Assembly (NCBI GenBank): GCA_034440455.1
Contig: JAWXCB010000117.1
Location: 1-11,616, forward strand
Direction: 5' to 3'
DNA: 11,616 nucleotides
DNA from: JAWXCB01 sp034440455
Lineage (GTDB): Bacteria > Bacteroidota > Bacteroidia > Chitinophagales > CAIOSU01
Shown piece by piece: positions 1-7,420 of the stretch; within the stretch, counting starts at the first letter, position 1; the number at the start of each line of letters is the position of its first letter. Position numbers and translations under genes: made by a program. Under the pieces are notes generated by a model. It searched no databases. It was not told where the DNA came from and saw only the letters and a program-made list of their open reading frames with translations.

Positions 1-10
1 TTCAAGCGAG

Positions 11-52
11 GAGATTCTTCGCTCCGTATAACTCCGCTCAGAATGACGCGAC
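11..52 (+). repeat. Dispersed palindromic repeat, copy A (long form)
   Basis: This 42-base unit recurs at 119-160 with a single difference. It carries internal complementary arms, ATTCT near the left end and AGAAT near the right. It also pairs as an imperfect inverted repeat with the shorter unit at 60-87. Repeats of this kind are common between genes in Bacteroidota. No open reading frame uses it. Confidence 0.85.
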
Positions 53-59
53 TGTTGTT

Positions 60-87
60 CGTCATGCTGAGCGTAGCGAAGCATCTC
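60..87 (-). repeat. Dispersed palindromic repeat, copy B (short form, inverted)
   Basis: Read on the minus strand, this 28-base unit matches copies A and C but lacks a 10-base stretch in the middle. Its short arms are ATGCT and AGCAT, where the long form has ATTCT and AGAAT, so both members of one base pair have changed together. It lies between copies A and C and could fold back on either of them. Confidence 0.8.
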
Positions 88-118
88 ACACTAACTTTAA
101 AGCACTACTCTTAAAGTA

Positions 119-160
119 GAGATTCTTCGCTCCGTAGAACTCCGCTCAGAATGACGCGAC
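119..160 (+). repeat. Dispersed palindromic repeat, copy C (long form)
   Basis: This copy is 42 bases long and identical to 11-52 except for one T to G change in the centre. Its right end lies two bases from the TGA stop (163-165) of the outer-membrane protein gene. With the inverted copy at 60-87 it could form a long hairpin just after that gene and act as a transcript end or stabiliser. That role is inferred from position only. Confidence 0.85.
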
Positions 161-162
161 CA

Positions 163-804
163 TCAGAAAAAATACATCCCCCGCATTGAAAGCACATTGT
201 TGCGCTGCCCGCCATTATTGAGTGTACTGAAATCAAGATCCCTGTTTACAATATCTGTGATAGAGTAGGCAAAGCGAAGATTAATCCCAAAGTGTTTAGC
301 AAATATAAAAGTCACGTTGCCTAACGCCTCTGCTGTTAATCTTTTATAGGGGCTTCCCTCAGGATACTCATAAACTCCTCCGCCTCTTAACTCTTTGTAA
401 CGCACAAGACTATTTAATGCGATTCCAACTCCAAAAATAGCTACGTCTTTTCCCATCTTGTCTTTATCATGGTAGCTAAATACGAGAGGAACATCAACAT
501 AATCGAGAATGAGCTTGTAAGATTCACCGGAATAAGTATTTTGGTTGGCAGGGCTGCGTGAACCTTTTTGTGAATAAAGGATTTCAAAATTGAACGAGAA
601 GTTTTTTGGTAATCTTACGAACGCGGCACCGCCTGCATTTGCCCCAATTTTCCTGTAACCTGCTAACTGATCGCCATCTACCTGCGTAGCATTGAAACCA
701 ACGATGACCGCAGCCTGGAAAATAGATTTCTTTTCATCGGGCTTTTGTGCAAATGCCGACAGTGTGGAAAAAAACAGGAGCGCGAAAAGGATTGATTTAT
801 TCAT
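163..804 (-). CDS. PorT-like outer-membrane beta-barrel protein
   Basis: This encodes a 213-residue secreted protein. It has a clear signal peptide (MNKSILFALLFFSTLSAFAQ), probably cleaved near residue 18 or 19. The rest alternates polar and hydrophobic residues, as amphipathic beta strands do, with short Asn/Gly/Asp-rich turns, and ends in Phe-Phe as many outer-membrane barrels do. Segments such as VGFNATQVDGD and FNFEILYSQKGSR are typical of the Bacteroidota outer-membrane beta-barrel family (OMP_b-brl_2/PorT-like). It probably sits in the outer membrane as a small barrel; the substrate is unknown. The frame stays open 29 codons further upstream, but the ATG at 802-804 is preferred because it puts the signal peptide at the N-terminus and avoids overlapping the divergent gene that starts at 848. 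The stop lies against a palindromic repeat. Confidence 0.8.
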   Translation of the reverse strand: MNKSILFALLFFSTLSAFAQKPDEKKSIFQAAVIVGFNATQVDGDQLAGYRKIGANAGGAAFVRLPKNFSFNFEILYSQKGSRSPANQNTYSGESYKLILDYVDVPLVFSYHDKDKMGKDVAIFGVGIALNSLVRYKELRGGGVYEYPEGSPYKRLTAEALGNVTFIFAKHFGINLRFAYSITDIVNRDLDFSTLNNGGQRNNVLSMRGMYFF

Positions 805-847
805 TTTAGCAGGCGAATGGCATAACTTTAAAACAATACAACGCACG

Positions 848-1111
848 ATGTTCAAATATACTGTAAACACCCTGAAGAAAGTGGAAGACATCTTTGGCGA
901 ATCCGGCTATACGGTGCGCTACGAAAAGGGGAATTTCAAGCCTGGCTATTGCATTCTGCGCGATAAAAAAGTGGTGGTGGTGAATAAATATTTTGAAACG
1001 GAAGCCCGCATCAATACACTGTTGGAAATTCTCCCCCAGATAGCGGTGGATGAAAGCATCCTCTCTGAAGAAGTGCGCGAGTTTTACGAAAAGACCCTGC
1101 AAAAAACCTGA
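848..1111 (+). CDS. Small conserved hypothetical protein
   Basis: This is an 87-residue soluble protein with no signal peptide or membrane span, starting MFKYTVNTLKK. It has a mixed pattern: an N-terminal amphipathic helix, a basic strand region (VRYEKGNFKPGYC, KKVVVVNKYF) and a charged helical C-terminus rich in Glu. I recognise it only as a type of small protein found in Bacteroidota; no function is known to me. The frame is open upstream to 692, but that stretch is antisense to the outer-membrane protein gene. The ATG at 848 follows a near-consensus -7 element, TAACTTTA, at 823-830 (consensus TAnnTTTG). The stop at 1109-1111 is three bases before the TTG start of the hydrolase gene in the same frame, so the two are probably co-transcribed and may be translationally coupled. 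Confidence 0.75.
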   Translation: MFKYTVNTLKKVEDIFGESGYTVRYEKGNFKPGYCILRDKKVVVVNKYFETEARINTLLEILPQIAVDESILSEEVREFYEKTLQKT

Positions 1112-1114
1112 CGA

Positions 1115-1879
1115 TTGGAAGTTGTTTTTCTTGGCACCGGAACATCGAGCGGAGTGCCGCTCGTTGGCTGCGCTTGTCCAGTGTGCCGCTCTGCAAATGC
1201 GAAAGACAAGCGACTGCGCAGTTCCATCCTCATTCACAACAAGGGCAAAACATTGGTGATTGATTGCAGTCCAGACTTTCGCCAGCAGATGCTGCGCGAA
1301 CAGGTGCCGCAGGTGGATGCAATCCTTTTTACACACGCCCACAAAGACCACACGGGCGGCTTAGACGACATTCGCGGCTTTAACTTCGTAACGAAAAAAG
1401 CGATGCCGCTCTACATGAGCAGCGAATCACTCGCCACGATCAAGATTCATTATGAATATATTTTCAACGGCAGCGATTATCCCGGCATCCCGAAAGTGGA
1501 CATCTCGCTGATTGAAAATAAACCCTTCAATGCGCAGGGTATTGACGTGCTTCCTATAGAAGTGCTGCATTATCAAATGCGCGTGTTTGCATTCAGAATA
1601 AACGATTTCACGTACATCACCGATGCCAATTTTATTTCACAGCAGGAAAAAGAAAAAATAAAAGGCTCGAAGGTGGTTGTGCTGAATGCGTTGAGGAAAG
1701 AAACGCACCTCTCGCATTACAACTTGAAACAAGCGCTTGAAATCATCAAAGAACTGAAACCGGAAAAGGCATACCTCACACACCTGAGCCACCAAATGGG
1801 ATTGCATGAAGAAGTGAGTAAAGAACTGCCTGACGGTGTGGAACTGGCTTATGATGGATTGAAAATTCATTTAGAATAG
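1115..1879 (+). CDS. PhnP-like metallo-beta-lactamase-fold hydrolase
   Basis: This is a 254-residue cytoplasmic metal-dependent hydrolase of the PhnP/COG1235 type. The start FLGTGTSSGVP is the family's usual first strand. A CxCxxC cluster (C19, C21, C24) matches the structural zinc site of PhnP-like members. The catalytic HxHxDH motif is H74-A-H76-K-D78-H79. Further probable metal ligands are H152, D170 (in YITDAN) and H223 or H226 (THLSH). Length is normal. PhnP itself is a phosphodiesterase, but the substrate here cannot be read from sequence. There is no ATG: the codon before TTG is CGA and the one before that is the TGA stop of the upstream gene, so TTG at 1115 is the only start that keeps the conserved N-terminus. 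It forms a tight pair with the upstream gene. Its C-terminal ELAYDGL is echoed at 3716-3736. Confidence 0.88.
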   Translation: MEVVFLGTGTSSGVPLVGCACPVCRSANAKDKRLRSSILIHNKGKTLVIDCSPDFRQQMLREQVPQVDAILFTHAHKDHTGGLDDIRGFNFVTKKAMPLYMSSESLATIKIHYEYIFNGSDYPGIPKVDISLIENKPFNAQGIDVLPIEVLHYQMRVFAFRINDFTYITDANFISQQEKEKIKGSKVVVLNALRKETHLSHYNLKQALEIIKELKPEKAYLTHLSHQMGLHEEVSKELPDGVELAYDGLKIHLE

Positions 1880-1927
1880 AAAAGCATTATTGAACGGATT
1901 ACGTGAATTTTGTTCTATTAACCTTTA

Positions 1928-3694
1928 ATGTCAAAAAGCAGAAAATATTATCTGCTCGGAATGAAATGGGTAAGTGAGCATAGCAGCCCTTATCAATCCA
2001 TTATAGTTTTGAGCGTGGCAATCGGCTTGCTTTCGGGTATTGCCGCAATCACGCTGAAATCGCTGATTCACTTTATTGAATCTTACGGAGTAGGTTTTTT
2101 CCCAAGCTATTTGTTTTTTCTTACCCCTGTTACAGGTATTCTGATCGTGGTATTTCTCAATCAAAACATATTCGGCAAAGCCGCAGCTTTTCACGGCATT
2201 GGCGATATCATCACTTCCATCCGTAGAAAATCATCCGTAATTGACTTCACGCTTACGTATGTAAAGCTTATTACATCTGCAATTACAGTTGGCTTGGGTG
2301 GAAGCTCCGGTTTAGAATCACCCATTGTGGTGACAGGCTCTGCAATAGGCTCGAATGTGGCAAGATTTTTCAGGCTTGATGTAAATTATAAATCATTATT
2401 CATCGGGTGCGGAGCGGCTGCCGGAATATCGGCAATCTTTAATGCGCCTATTGCAGGAGTGGTGTTTGCAATGGAAGTGTTAATGCCGAGGTTCACTGCC
2501 ACCTACTTTATACCCGTTTTGCTTTCATCCGCATCGGGCGCGTTGCTTGCGGAAATTTTTTCTCCAAGCAGCATTTTCAGCGTTCCACAGTTAGAGTGGA
2601 AATTTGTATTACACCAATTGCCCTTTATTGTCACACTGGGAGTGCTTGGAGGTTTGGTGTCCTTCTATTTCACCCGAATGTCCTGGATTTCAAAAACAGT
2701 ATTTTCAAAAATCAGGAATCCATATTCAAGGGGAATTGTTGGCGGTGCGTTGCTGGGAGCATTGGTGTTTTGTTTCCCAAGATTATATGGCGAAGGCTAT
2801 GTGGGAATACGCAGTCTCTTTTTAACATCAGGCTATGAATTACTGCCACCGATATTTTCAAATATTCCCCTTGCTTTATCGTGGGCGTTGCCGCTTACTT
2901 TTTTTGCACTTTTTATCCTGAAGCCCATAGCAGCTACCATCACCATCCATGCTGGCGGTGAAGGAGGGCATTTTGCTCCTTCATTCATCACAGGCGGTTA
3001 TCTGGGATACTTTTTCTTTCTTGTGGCAGGTATGTTTTTTCCTTCCTTACAATTATCTGCTCCGGTTTTTATTCTGCTCGGGATGTCTTCCGTGTTGTCA
3101 GGCGTGATGCACGCGCCACTGACAGGAATATTTTTGATTGCTGAAATCACCGGAGGCTATGAATTGTTTGTTCCCCTGATGGTTGTATCGGCATTAGGAT
3201 TTCTCACAAAATATGCATTCGAAAAACAACCGATTCACTTTCATCGCGGGGAATCTCCTTTGGCAGGAAGCAAGGAACTTGCGGTGCTGGATACCATCGA
3301 ATTGTTAAACCTTGCTGACCACGATTACCTCACAATACAACCCACGCAATCTCTCCGCGAAATGCTTCCGGTGCTCACAGGCAGCAAAAGAAATTTTTTT
3401 CCCGTGCTGGACGAGCAGAATAATTTACTTGGCATAATCACGCTTGATGACCTGAGACCGGTAATGTTTGATACCGCGCGTTATGATGTCGTTTTCGCAA
3501 AAGACCTGATGCACATGCCTTCTGCAAGTCTTCAATGGGATGAACGCCTCGTTTCAGCGCTTGAAAAGTTTGACCGCACCGGCTACTGGAATTTGCCCGT
3601 TGTTCGCAATGGAAAATTCGCAGGTTTTATTTCAAAATCAACGATTCTTGACAGGCTGAGAAAAGAGGTTGATCGGAATCAGGAGATTTTTTAA
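1928..3694 (+). CDS. ClC-family chloride transporter/channel with CBS domains
   Basis: This is a 588-residue integral inner-membrane protein: a ClC core of about 430 residues, then two CBS domains (roughly 455-515 and 525-580) that usually bind adenine nucleotides and regulate gating. The gating glutamate is E130 in GLESP, a variant of the GxEGP signature. G347-H-F-A-P351 matches the third signature, GxFxP, and Y411 in GGYEL matches the conserved chloride-coordinating tyrosine. The first signature, GSGIP, is altered to FHGIG (residues 88-92). The position equivalent to the internal proton glutamate E203 of E. coli ClcA is valine (V184 in FAMEVLMP), as in channel-type members. It may therefore be a chloride channel or an uncoupled carrier rather than a strict Cl-/H+ exchanger; that is inference. 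The gap to the hydrolase gene is 48 bases, so it may have its own promoter. Confidence 0.92.
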   Translation: MSKSRKYYLLGMKWVSEHSSPYQSIIVLSVAIGLLSGIAAITLKSLIHFIESYGVGFFPSYLFFLTPVTGILIVVFLNQNIFGKAAAFHGIGDIITSIRRKSSVIDFTLTYVKLITSAITVGLGGSSGLESPIVVTGSAIGSNVARFFRLDVNYKSLFIGCGAAAGISAIFNAPIAGVVFAMEVLMPRFTATYFIPVLLSSASGALLAEIFSPSSIFSVPQLEWKFVLHQLPFIVTLGVLGGLVSFYFTRMSWISKTVFSKIRNPYSRGIVGGALLGALVFCFPRLYGEGYVGIRSLFLTSGYELLPPIFSNIPLALSWALPLTFFALFILKPIAATITIHAGGEGGHFAPSFITGGYLGYFFFLVAGMFFPSLQLSAPVFILLGMSSVLSGVMHAPLTGIFLIAEITGGYELFVPLMVVSALGFLTKYAFEKQPIHFHRGESPLAGSKELAVLDTIELLNLADHDYLTIQPTQSLREMLPVLTGSKRNFFPVLDEQNNLLGIITLDDLRPVMFDTARYDVVFAKDLMHMPSASLQWDERLVSALEKFDRTGYWNLPVVRNGKFAGFISKSTILDRLRKEVDRNQEIF

Positions 3695-3715
3695 TGCGTG
3701 GCTACAGCAAGATTT

Positions 3716-3751
3716 GAATTGGCGTATGACGGTTTGGGAATAGAAGTATAA
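3716..3751 (+). pseudogene. Stranded 3' end of a second PhnP-like hydrolase gene
   Basis: After the ClC stop, the sequence reads E-L-A-Y-D-G-L-G-I-E-V-stop. This closely matches the C-terminus of the intact hydrolase gene at 1841-1879 (E-L-A-Y-D-G-L-K-I-H-L-E-stop). Over the first seven codons all residues are identical, and all four base differences (CTG/TTG, GCT/GCG, GAT/GAC, GGA/GGT) are synonymous. That pattern indicates divergence while still coding, not a recent copy. No start or body of a gene precedes it. It ends exactly where the minus-strand ATPase stop codon begins. I read it as the tail of a resident or duplicated gene left behind by recombination. Confidence 0.65.
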
Positions 3752-5467
3752 TTAATTTACTCCAACTGCGATTTCTGCAATTTTATCCAACTTGATTTTA
3801 ATTTCTGAATTAATATCTGATGGAGTCATAAGTTCAGCGAGTTCAAAGAATTTATTTTTATCCATCACGTTGTATTTCCCGATTGATTTGAAATATTCAC
3901 GGAATATTCGGTCAAGTTCCTCGCTTGCCTTTCGTTCAATCCAATATTCATCTGTGTTGTCCTCCATCGCTATCTGAGGAACAATTTTCCTGATGGCTTT
4001 GTCCATAGCAATTTCACGCGCATTCGCTTCGGCTGTACCAAATAAATCATTTGAAAATGCGCCCTTGGCAAACTTGATTAGAATTGAAGGTGAAAAAATA
4101 TAGTTTTCAATTTCTCTTCTTTTCCACATCATCTCAGTCAGGGAGTTCTCCGCTTTTAATTCTTTCTCAATTCTGTCAAAAACAGCAATTCCTTTTAATG
4201 CGGGAACAGCTTCTTTCAAACCATAAAAATGGTCGCGTGCGTGTTGAGGCACATTTGCGGCAACATAGTGTACAAAAGCATTTTGTAAATGTTTTTCTGC
4301 ATCGTGTTTGAGAAGTTTTGCAAAAGTTTTGAGGATAGCTAAATCAGAAGATCCTTCCAAATAGAGTATCCATTTTTTTAATTCTGCGAGGTAATAGTTG
4401 TCGAAGCCGATTGTAGTAAGCGATTTCATTACTTGGCTTCCTTTATCATTAATTCGATGCGGTTTTCCAAGGAACGCAATCACGGTATCTTTATTTGCGG
4501 CTTCTTGCAACACTATTTCAGAGTGACTTGCTGCAATTATTTGACTTCCGTTTTCACGAGCCTGCTCATTCAATATGTTATAAATCATCCGTTGCCTCAA
4601 TATTTCCAAATGGGCATCCGGCTCGTCAAGCAATAAAACCGAATGTGGATTAGAAAACATGTATGAAAACAAAAGCATTACCTGCTGTAATCCCCTGCCG
4701 GCTGATGATAAATCCAACTCATTTTTATTTTCATCTAAATAAGACTGCTCAATTTCTCCACGCTCGTTCAACTGTGGTTCATTTAACTTGATACCGAAAA
4801 GTCCGTTAATAGTGTTGGAAAAGTTTAGCCAGTTTTCTTTTGGTGATTTTCCGTTTTTTTGTTCGGGATGTTCAGGGTTTAATATGAAGTAACAAAGATT
4901 TCTCAAAACTTCAGCAGTTCTACCTTCCCCGATACGCGCATTTACCGTAGCGGGCAGGAGTTTCGACTCTTGTGGAACAAGTCCGGACATTGGAGGAAGA
5001 AAAGCAATTTTTGTTTTTTTTAGTATTTCCGGGAATTCACGAATAGCATTTTGACTTATTTTCTCCGAGGGACGGCAATACAGTACTTCATCTCCAAAAT
5101 AATCAAAATCCATTCCGCAGTGCCATTGTATTCCATCCAGAATTCCTTCCACCTCAATTGTAATAACTATTTTCTTGCTTCCCTTCTTTTTTGTAATGAG
5201 GTTGTTCCAAAGATATTTTGAACTGGGCGTAGGAATGGCGTAAACGTCTTTTCGGTTAATCGGGACTCCTGTTTTTTCTTTTGCTTTTGTTTTTTCGCCT
5301 CTTTTCTCCATCCACTTTGTGATTCCAAGATGCCACAAGGTTAAGGCCTGCAATGCTGTGGTTTTTCCAGAGTTGTTCGGTCCGATAAAAACAACACACT
5401 GTCCCAGTGGTATTGCTTCAGTATCAGTGAATTTTTTGAAGTTGGTTATGCGAATGGATGTCAACAT
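3752..5467 (-). CDS. OLD/AAA-type ATPase with degenerate TOPRIM-like C-terminus
   Basis: This is a 571-residue cytoplasmic protein. The N-terminal half is an SMC/RecF-like ATPase: it opens with the typical ITNFKKF strand, followed by Walker A GPNNSGKT (29-36), ABC-type signature LSSAGRGLQQ (253-262), Walker B VLLLDEPDAHLE (277-288) and H-loop ASHS (313-316). The C-terminal half starts like a TOPRIM nuclease domain, LYLEGSSD (368-375, with E371 and D375). The usual second DxD acidic pair appears only as FDRIE (430-434). W-KRREIENY follows (448-456), a motif I associate with this group. Proteins of this architecture (OLD family, GajA of Gabija, related ATPases) act in DNA processing or phage defence. 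Here there is no UvrD-like helicase or HNH partner beside it. The gene is visibly AT-richer than its neighbours and has its own promoter-like site, which suggests horizontal acquisition. Confidence 0.82.
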   Translation of the reverse strand: MLTSIRITNFKKFTDTEAIPLGQCVVFIGPNNSGKTTALQALTLWHLGITKWMEKRGEKTKAKEKTGVPINRKDVYAIPTPSSKYLWNNLITKKKGSKKIVITIEVEGILDGIQWHCGMDFDYFGDEVLYCRPSEKISQNAIREFPEILKKTKIAFLPPMSGLVPQESKLLPATVNARIGEGRTAEVLRNLCYFILNPEHPEQKNGKSPKENWLNFSNTINGLFGIKLNEPQLNERGEIEQSYLDENKNELDLSSAGRGLQQVMLLFSYMFSNPHSVLLLDEPDAHLEILRQRMIYNILNEQARENGSQIIAASHSEIVLQEAANKDTVIAFLGKPHRINDKGSQVMKSLTTIGFDNYYLAELKKWILYLEGSSDLAILKTFAKLLKHDAEKHLQNAFVHYVAANVPQHARDHFYGLKEAVPALKGIAVFDRIEKELKAENSLTEMMWKRREIENYIFSPSILIKFAKGAFSNDLFGTAEANAREIAMDKAIRKIVPQIAMEDNTDEYWIERKASEELDRIFREYFKSIGKYNVMDKNKFFELAELMTPSDINSEIKIKLDKIAEIAVGVN

Positions 5468-5493
5468 TTAAATTGCATTGCTTAATTCACAAC

Positions 5494-5501
5494 CAAAGAT
5501 A
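5494..5501 (-). promoter_or_regulatory. Bacteroidota -7 promoter element for the ATPase gene
   Basis: The minus strand reads TATCTTTG here, an exact match to TAnnTTTG. It lies 27 bases upstream of the ATPase start codon at 5467. I see no clear -33 TTTG partner, so the call rests on the -7 match and its position. Confidence 0.5.
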
Positions 5502-5607
5502 AATTTTAAATGTTGCTGTATGGGAGTTATAATCTAAATAAATATCTGATTCAGAATGCTCACAAATTTTTCACATCTTAGCGTTTCTCTTTCATTAATC
5601 AATTCAC

Positions 5608-7266
5608 ATGAATAAAGAATCCTGGGGGTCGCGCACCGGACTGATACTTGCAATGGCGGGCAATGCTGTTGGGCTTGGAAACTTCCTGCGCTTTCCTGTG
5701 CAAGCCGTGAACAATGGCGGGGGCGCATTCATGATTCCCTACATCATTTGTTTTATTCTGATGGGCTTGCCCTTGCTGTGGATTGAATGGAGCATTGGTC
5801 GTTATGGCGGTCGCTTCGGCAATCATTCCACGCCTTTCATTTTCGACAACATGGGCAAGCGCGCCCTGTGGAAATACTTTGGCGTGTTTGGCATTTTCAC
5901 CAACATCGCTGTTGCCGCTTATTACTGCTACATCGAATCGTGGACGATGTCGTATGTGATTCATTCCGTTATCGGCACGTTTGATAATCTTTCACAAACA
6001 GAAGTGGCTGCGTTTTTCGGAAATTATGTTGACATCGGCACTTCTACTACAGGCATTCCTTATGAGGCGGTTGTATTTTATGTGTTCTGCATTTTGCTCA
6101 ACACCTGGATTCTTTCGCGCGGATTAGAAGGCGTAGAGAAGGTGGCGAAAGTGGGAATGCCGCTGCTGATTATTTTCGGAGCATTTCTCGCTGTGAAAGG
6201 ATTAACGCTCGGCACTTCAGGCGCATCGCCCGAACATCCTGATGCGAGCGCAATTGCAGGATTAAATTTTCTATGGACGCCACAATTCGATTCGCTCACC
6301 AATCCGCAGGTGTGGTTTAATGCGGCAGGGCAGGTGTTCTTCACGCTCTCGCTTGGCATGGGCAGCATTCAGTGTTATGCTTCTTATATCAAATCAAAAG
6401 ACGACATCGCGCTCAACTCCTCCACCGCAGGATTCACGAATGAGTTTGTTGAAATTGTATTAGGAAGTCTGATTGTGATTCCGATTTCAGCAGGCTACCT
6501 CGGCTTGGATTGGGTGAAAGAAAACGCAGGCTTCGGCATGGCGTTTCAAACAATGCCTTTCTTGTTTGAAAAGTGGGGACCGGTGCTTTCGATGGTTGCC
6601 GGGGCAATGTGGTTTGGATTATTATTTTTCGCAGGCATCACTTCATCGCTTGCAATGGGCACTCCGTGGATGGGCTTCATGCAAGATGAATTTAATTGGA
6701 GCAAGAAAAAAGCCGCATGGTCATTCGGACTTATCACATTGATCTGGGGCTTGCCCACCGTATTCTTTTATTCGCAGGGCGTTTTTGAAGAATATGATTA
6801 TTGGGCGGGCACCTTTGCGCTTGTGGTGTTTGCAATGGGCGAAGCAATTCTCTATTCATGGATTGTAGGCGTTGACACAGGCTGGAATGAATTGAAAATG
6901 GGCGCTGACATGAAACTTCCTGAAGTTTTCAAATACATCATCAAATATGTTACGCCTGTAATGCTCATTCTCGTTTTCATCGGCAGTGTGTTTACACCGG
7001 AAGGAAACGATTGGTCAGCCGCTTTTCAAAATCTTTTTGCGGGAAACGGATGGATGTTTGACAACGGCTCGCTTATTAAAAAACTGACAAATGCCGGATT
7101 AAAAGAGATGCTATCATTAGAAAATGATCCACTCGAAATAAGAAAGTTAGCAGATAAAATATTTTATGCGAATGTTGCAAGACTCCTGCTCGCTTCTATG
7201 TTTCTTTTTATCTGTAGTTTGGTTTACATCGCAAATCAAAAACGTCTTAAAAATCAAAAAGCATGA
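5608..7266 (+). CDS. LeuT-like sodium-dependent amino-acid symporter (NSS/SLC6 family)
   Basis: This is a 552-residue inner-membrane symporter expected to have 12 transmembrane segments in the LeuT fold. The first segment, AGNAVGLGNFLRFP (17-30), equals that of Aquifex LeuT. Substrate and sodium positions are kept: N19, N25, Y106, F245, T246, S248, N278, T345 and S346. E282 in NEFVE matches LeuT E290, the glutamate that replaces chloride in chloride-independent members, so transport is probably Na+-driven without Cl-. The position equivalent to LeuT I106 near the substrate site is A104, so the preferred amino acid may differ. Compared with LeuT (519 residues as I recall) there is extra sequence between the last two spans (about 457-520), predicted on the outside. 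The ATG at 5608 gives the usual short N-terminus. The last four bases, ATGA, overlap the start of the next small gene. A degenerate -7-like sequence precedes it, but I see no exact promoter match. Confidence 0.93.
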   Translation: MNKESWGSRTGLILAMAGNAVGLGNFLRFPVQAVNNGGGAFMIPYIICFILMGLPLLWIEWSIGRYGGRFGNHSTPFIFDNMGKRALWKYFGVFGIFTNIAVAAYYCYIESWTMSYVIHSVIGTFDNLSQTEVAAFFGNYVDIGTSTTGIPYEAVVFYVFCILLNTWILSRGLEGVEKVAKVGMPLLIIFGAFLAVKGLTLGTSGASPEHPDASAIAGLNFLWTPQFDSLTNPQVWFNAAGQVFFTLSLGMGSIQCYASYIKSKDDIALNSSTAGFTNEFVEIVLGSLIVIPISAGYLGLDWVKENAGFGMAFQTMPFLFEKWGPVLSMVAGAMWFGLLFFAGITSSLAMGTPWMGFMQDEFNWSKKKAAWSFGLITLIWGLPTVFFYSQGVFEEYDYWAGTFALVVFAMGEAILYSWIVGVDTGWNELKMGADMKLPEVFKYIIKYVTPVMLILVFIGSVFTPEGNDWSAAFQNLFAGNGWMFDNGSLIKKLTNAGLKEMLSLENDPLEIRKLADKIFYANVARLLLASMFLFICSLVYIANQKRLKNQKA

Positions 7267-7406
7267 ATACCTCCGCGTTGATTATGATGATTTCAGTGAT
7301 GTCAACAGTAACTGCTATCACGATTTATTTTTTCGTGCGCGTGTATAAATCACCGCAACGTCCTGAACCGGATTCTTACAGCGGGAATGACCCGAAGAGC
7401 AAGTAA
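7263..7406 (+). CDS. Single-span small protein, likely symporter subunit (MetS-like)
   Basis: This is a 47-residue protein whose ATG overlaps the symporter's TGA (ATGA), the classic sign of translational coupling. Residues 5 to about 27 form one hydrophobic span (ALIMMISVMSTVTAITIYFF). A basic residue then a polar Pro/Asp/Ser-rich tail follows, ending GNDPKSK. In actinobacteria the NSS transporter MetP needs a small single-span partner, MetS, encoded directly downstream, and the size, topology and position match here. The sequence resemblance is only general, so the functional match is inference. It lies in the cytoplasmic membrane, and the positive charges after the span suggest a cytoplasmic C-terminus. 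The stop lies 14 bases from the convergent M48 protease gene. Confidence 0.75.
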   Translation: MNTSALIMMISVMSTVTAITIYFFVRVYKSPQRPEPDSYSGNDPKSK

Positions 7407-7420
7407 GGAAGTTTTCAGGA

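Noticed and set aside
806..1351. 181-codon minus-strand open frame
   Set aside because: It lies antisense to the small conserved protein and to the hydrolase, whose zinc-site motifs are unmistakable. Its own translation is Cys/His/Phe-rich without any domain.
3752..5467. Complete Gabija, PARIS or retron-type defence system
   Set aside because: Only the ATPase is present. The neighbours are a ClC transporter and an amino-acid symporter, with no helicase, HNH, AriB-like or reverse transcriptase gene.
7407..7420. Terminator between the convergent symporter and M48 genes
   Set aside because: Only 14 bases separate the stops, and no stem with a T-run is visible.
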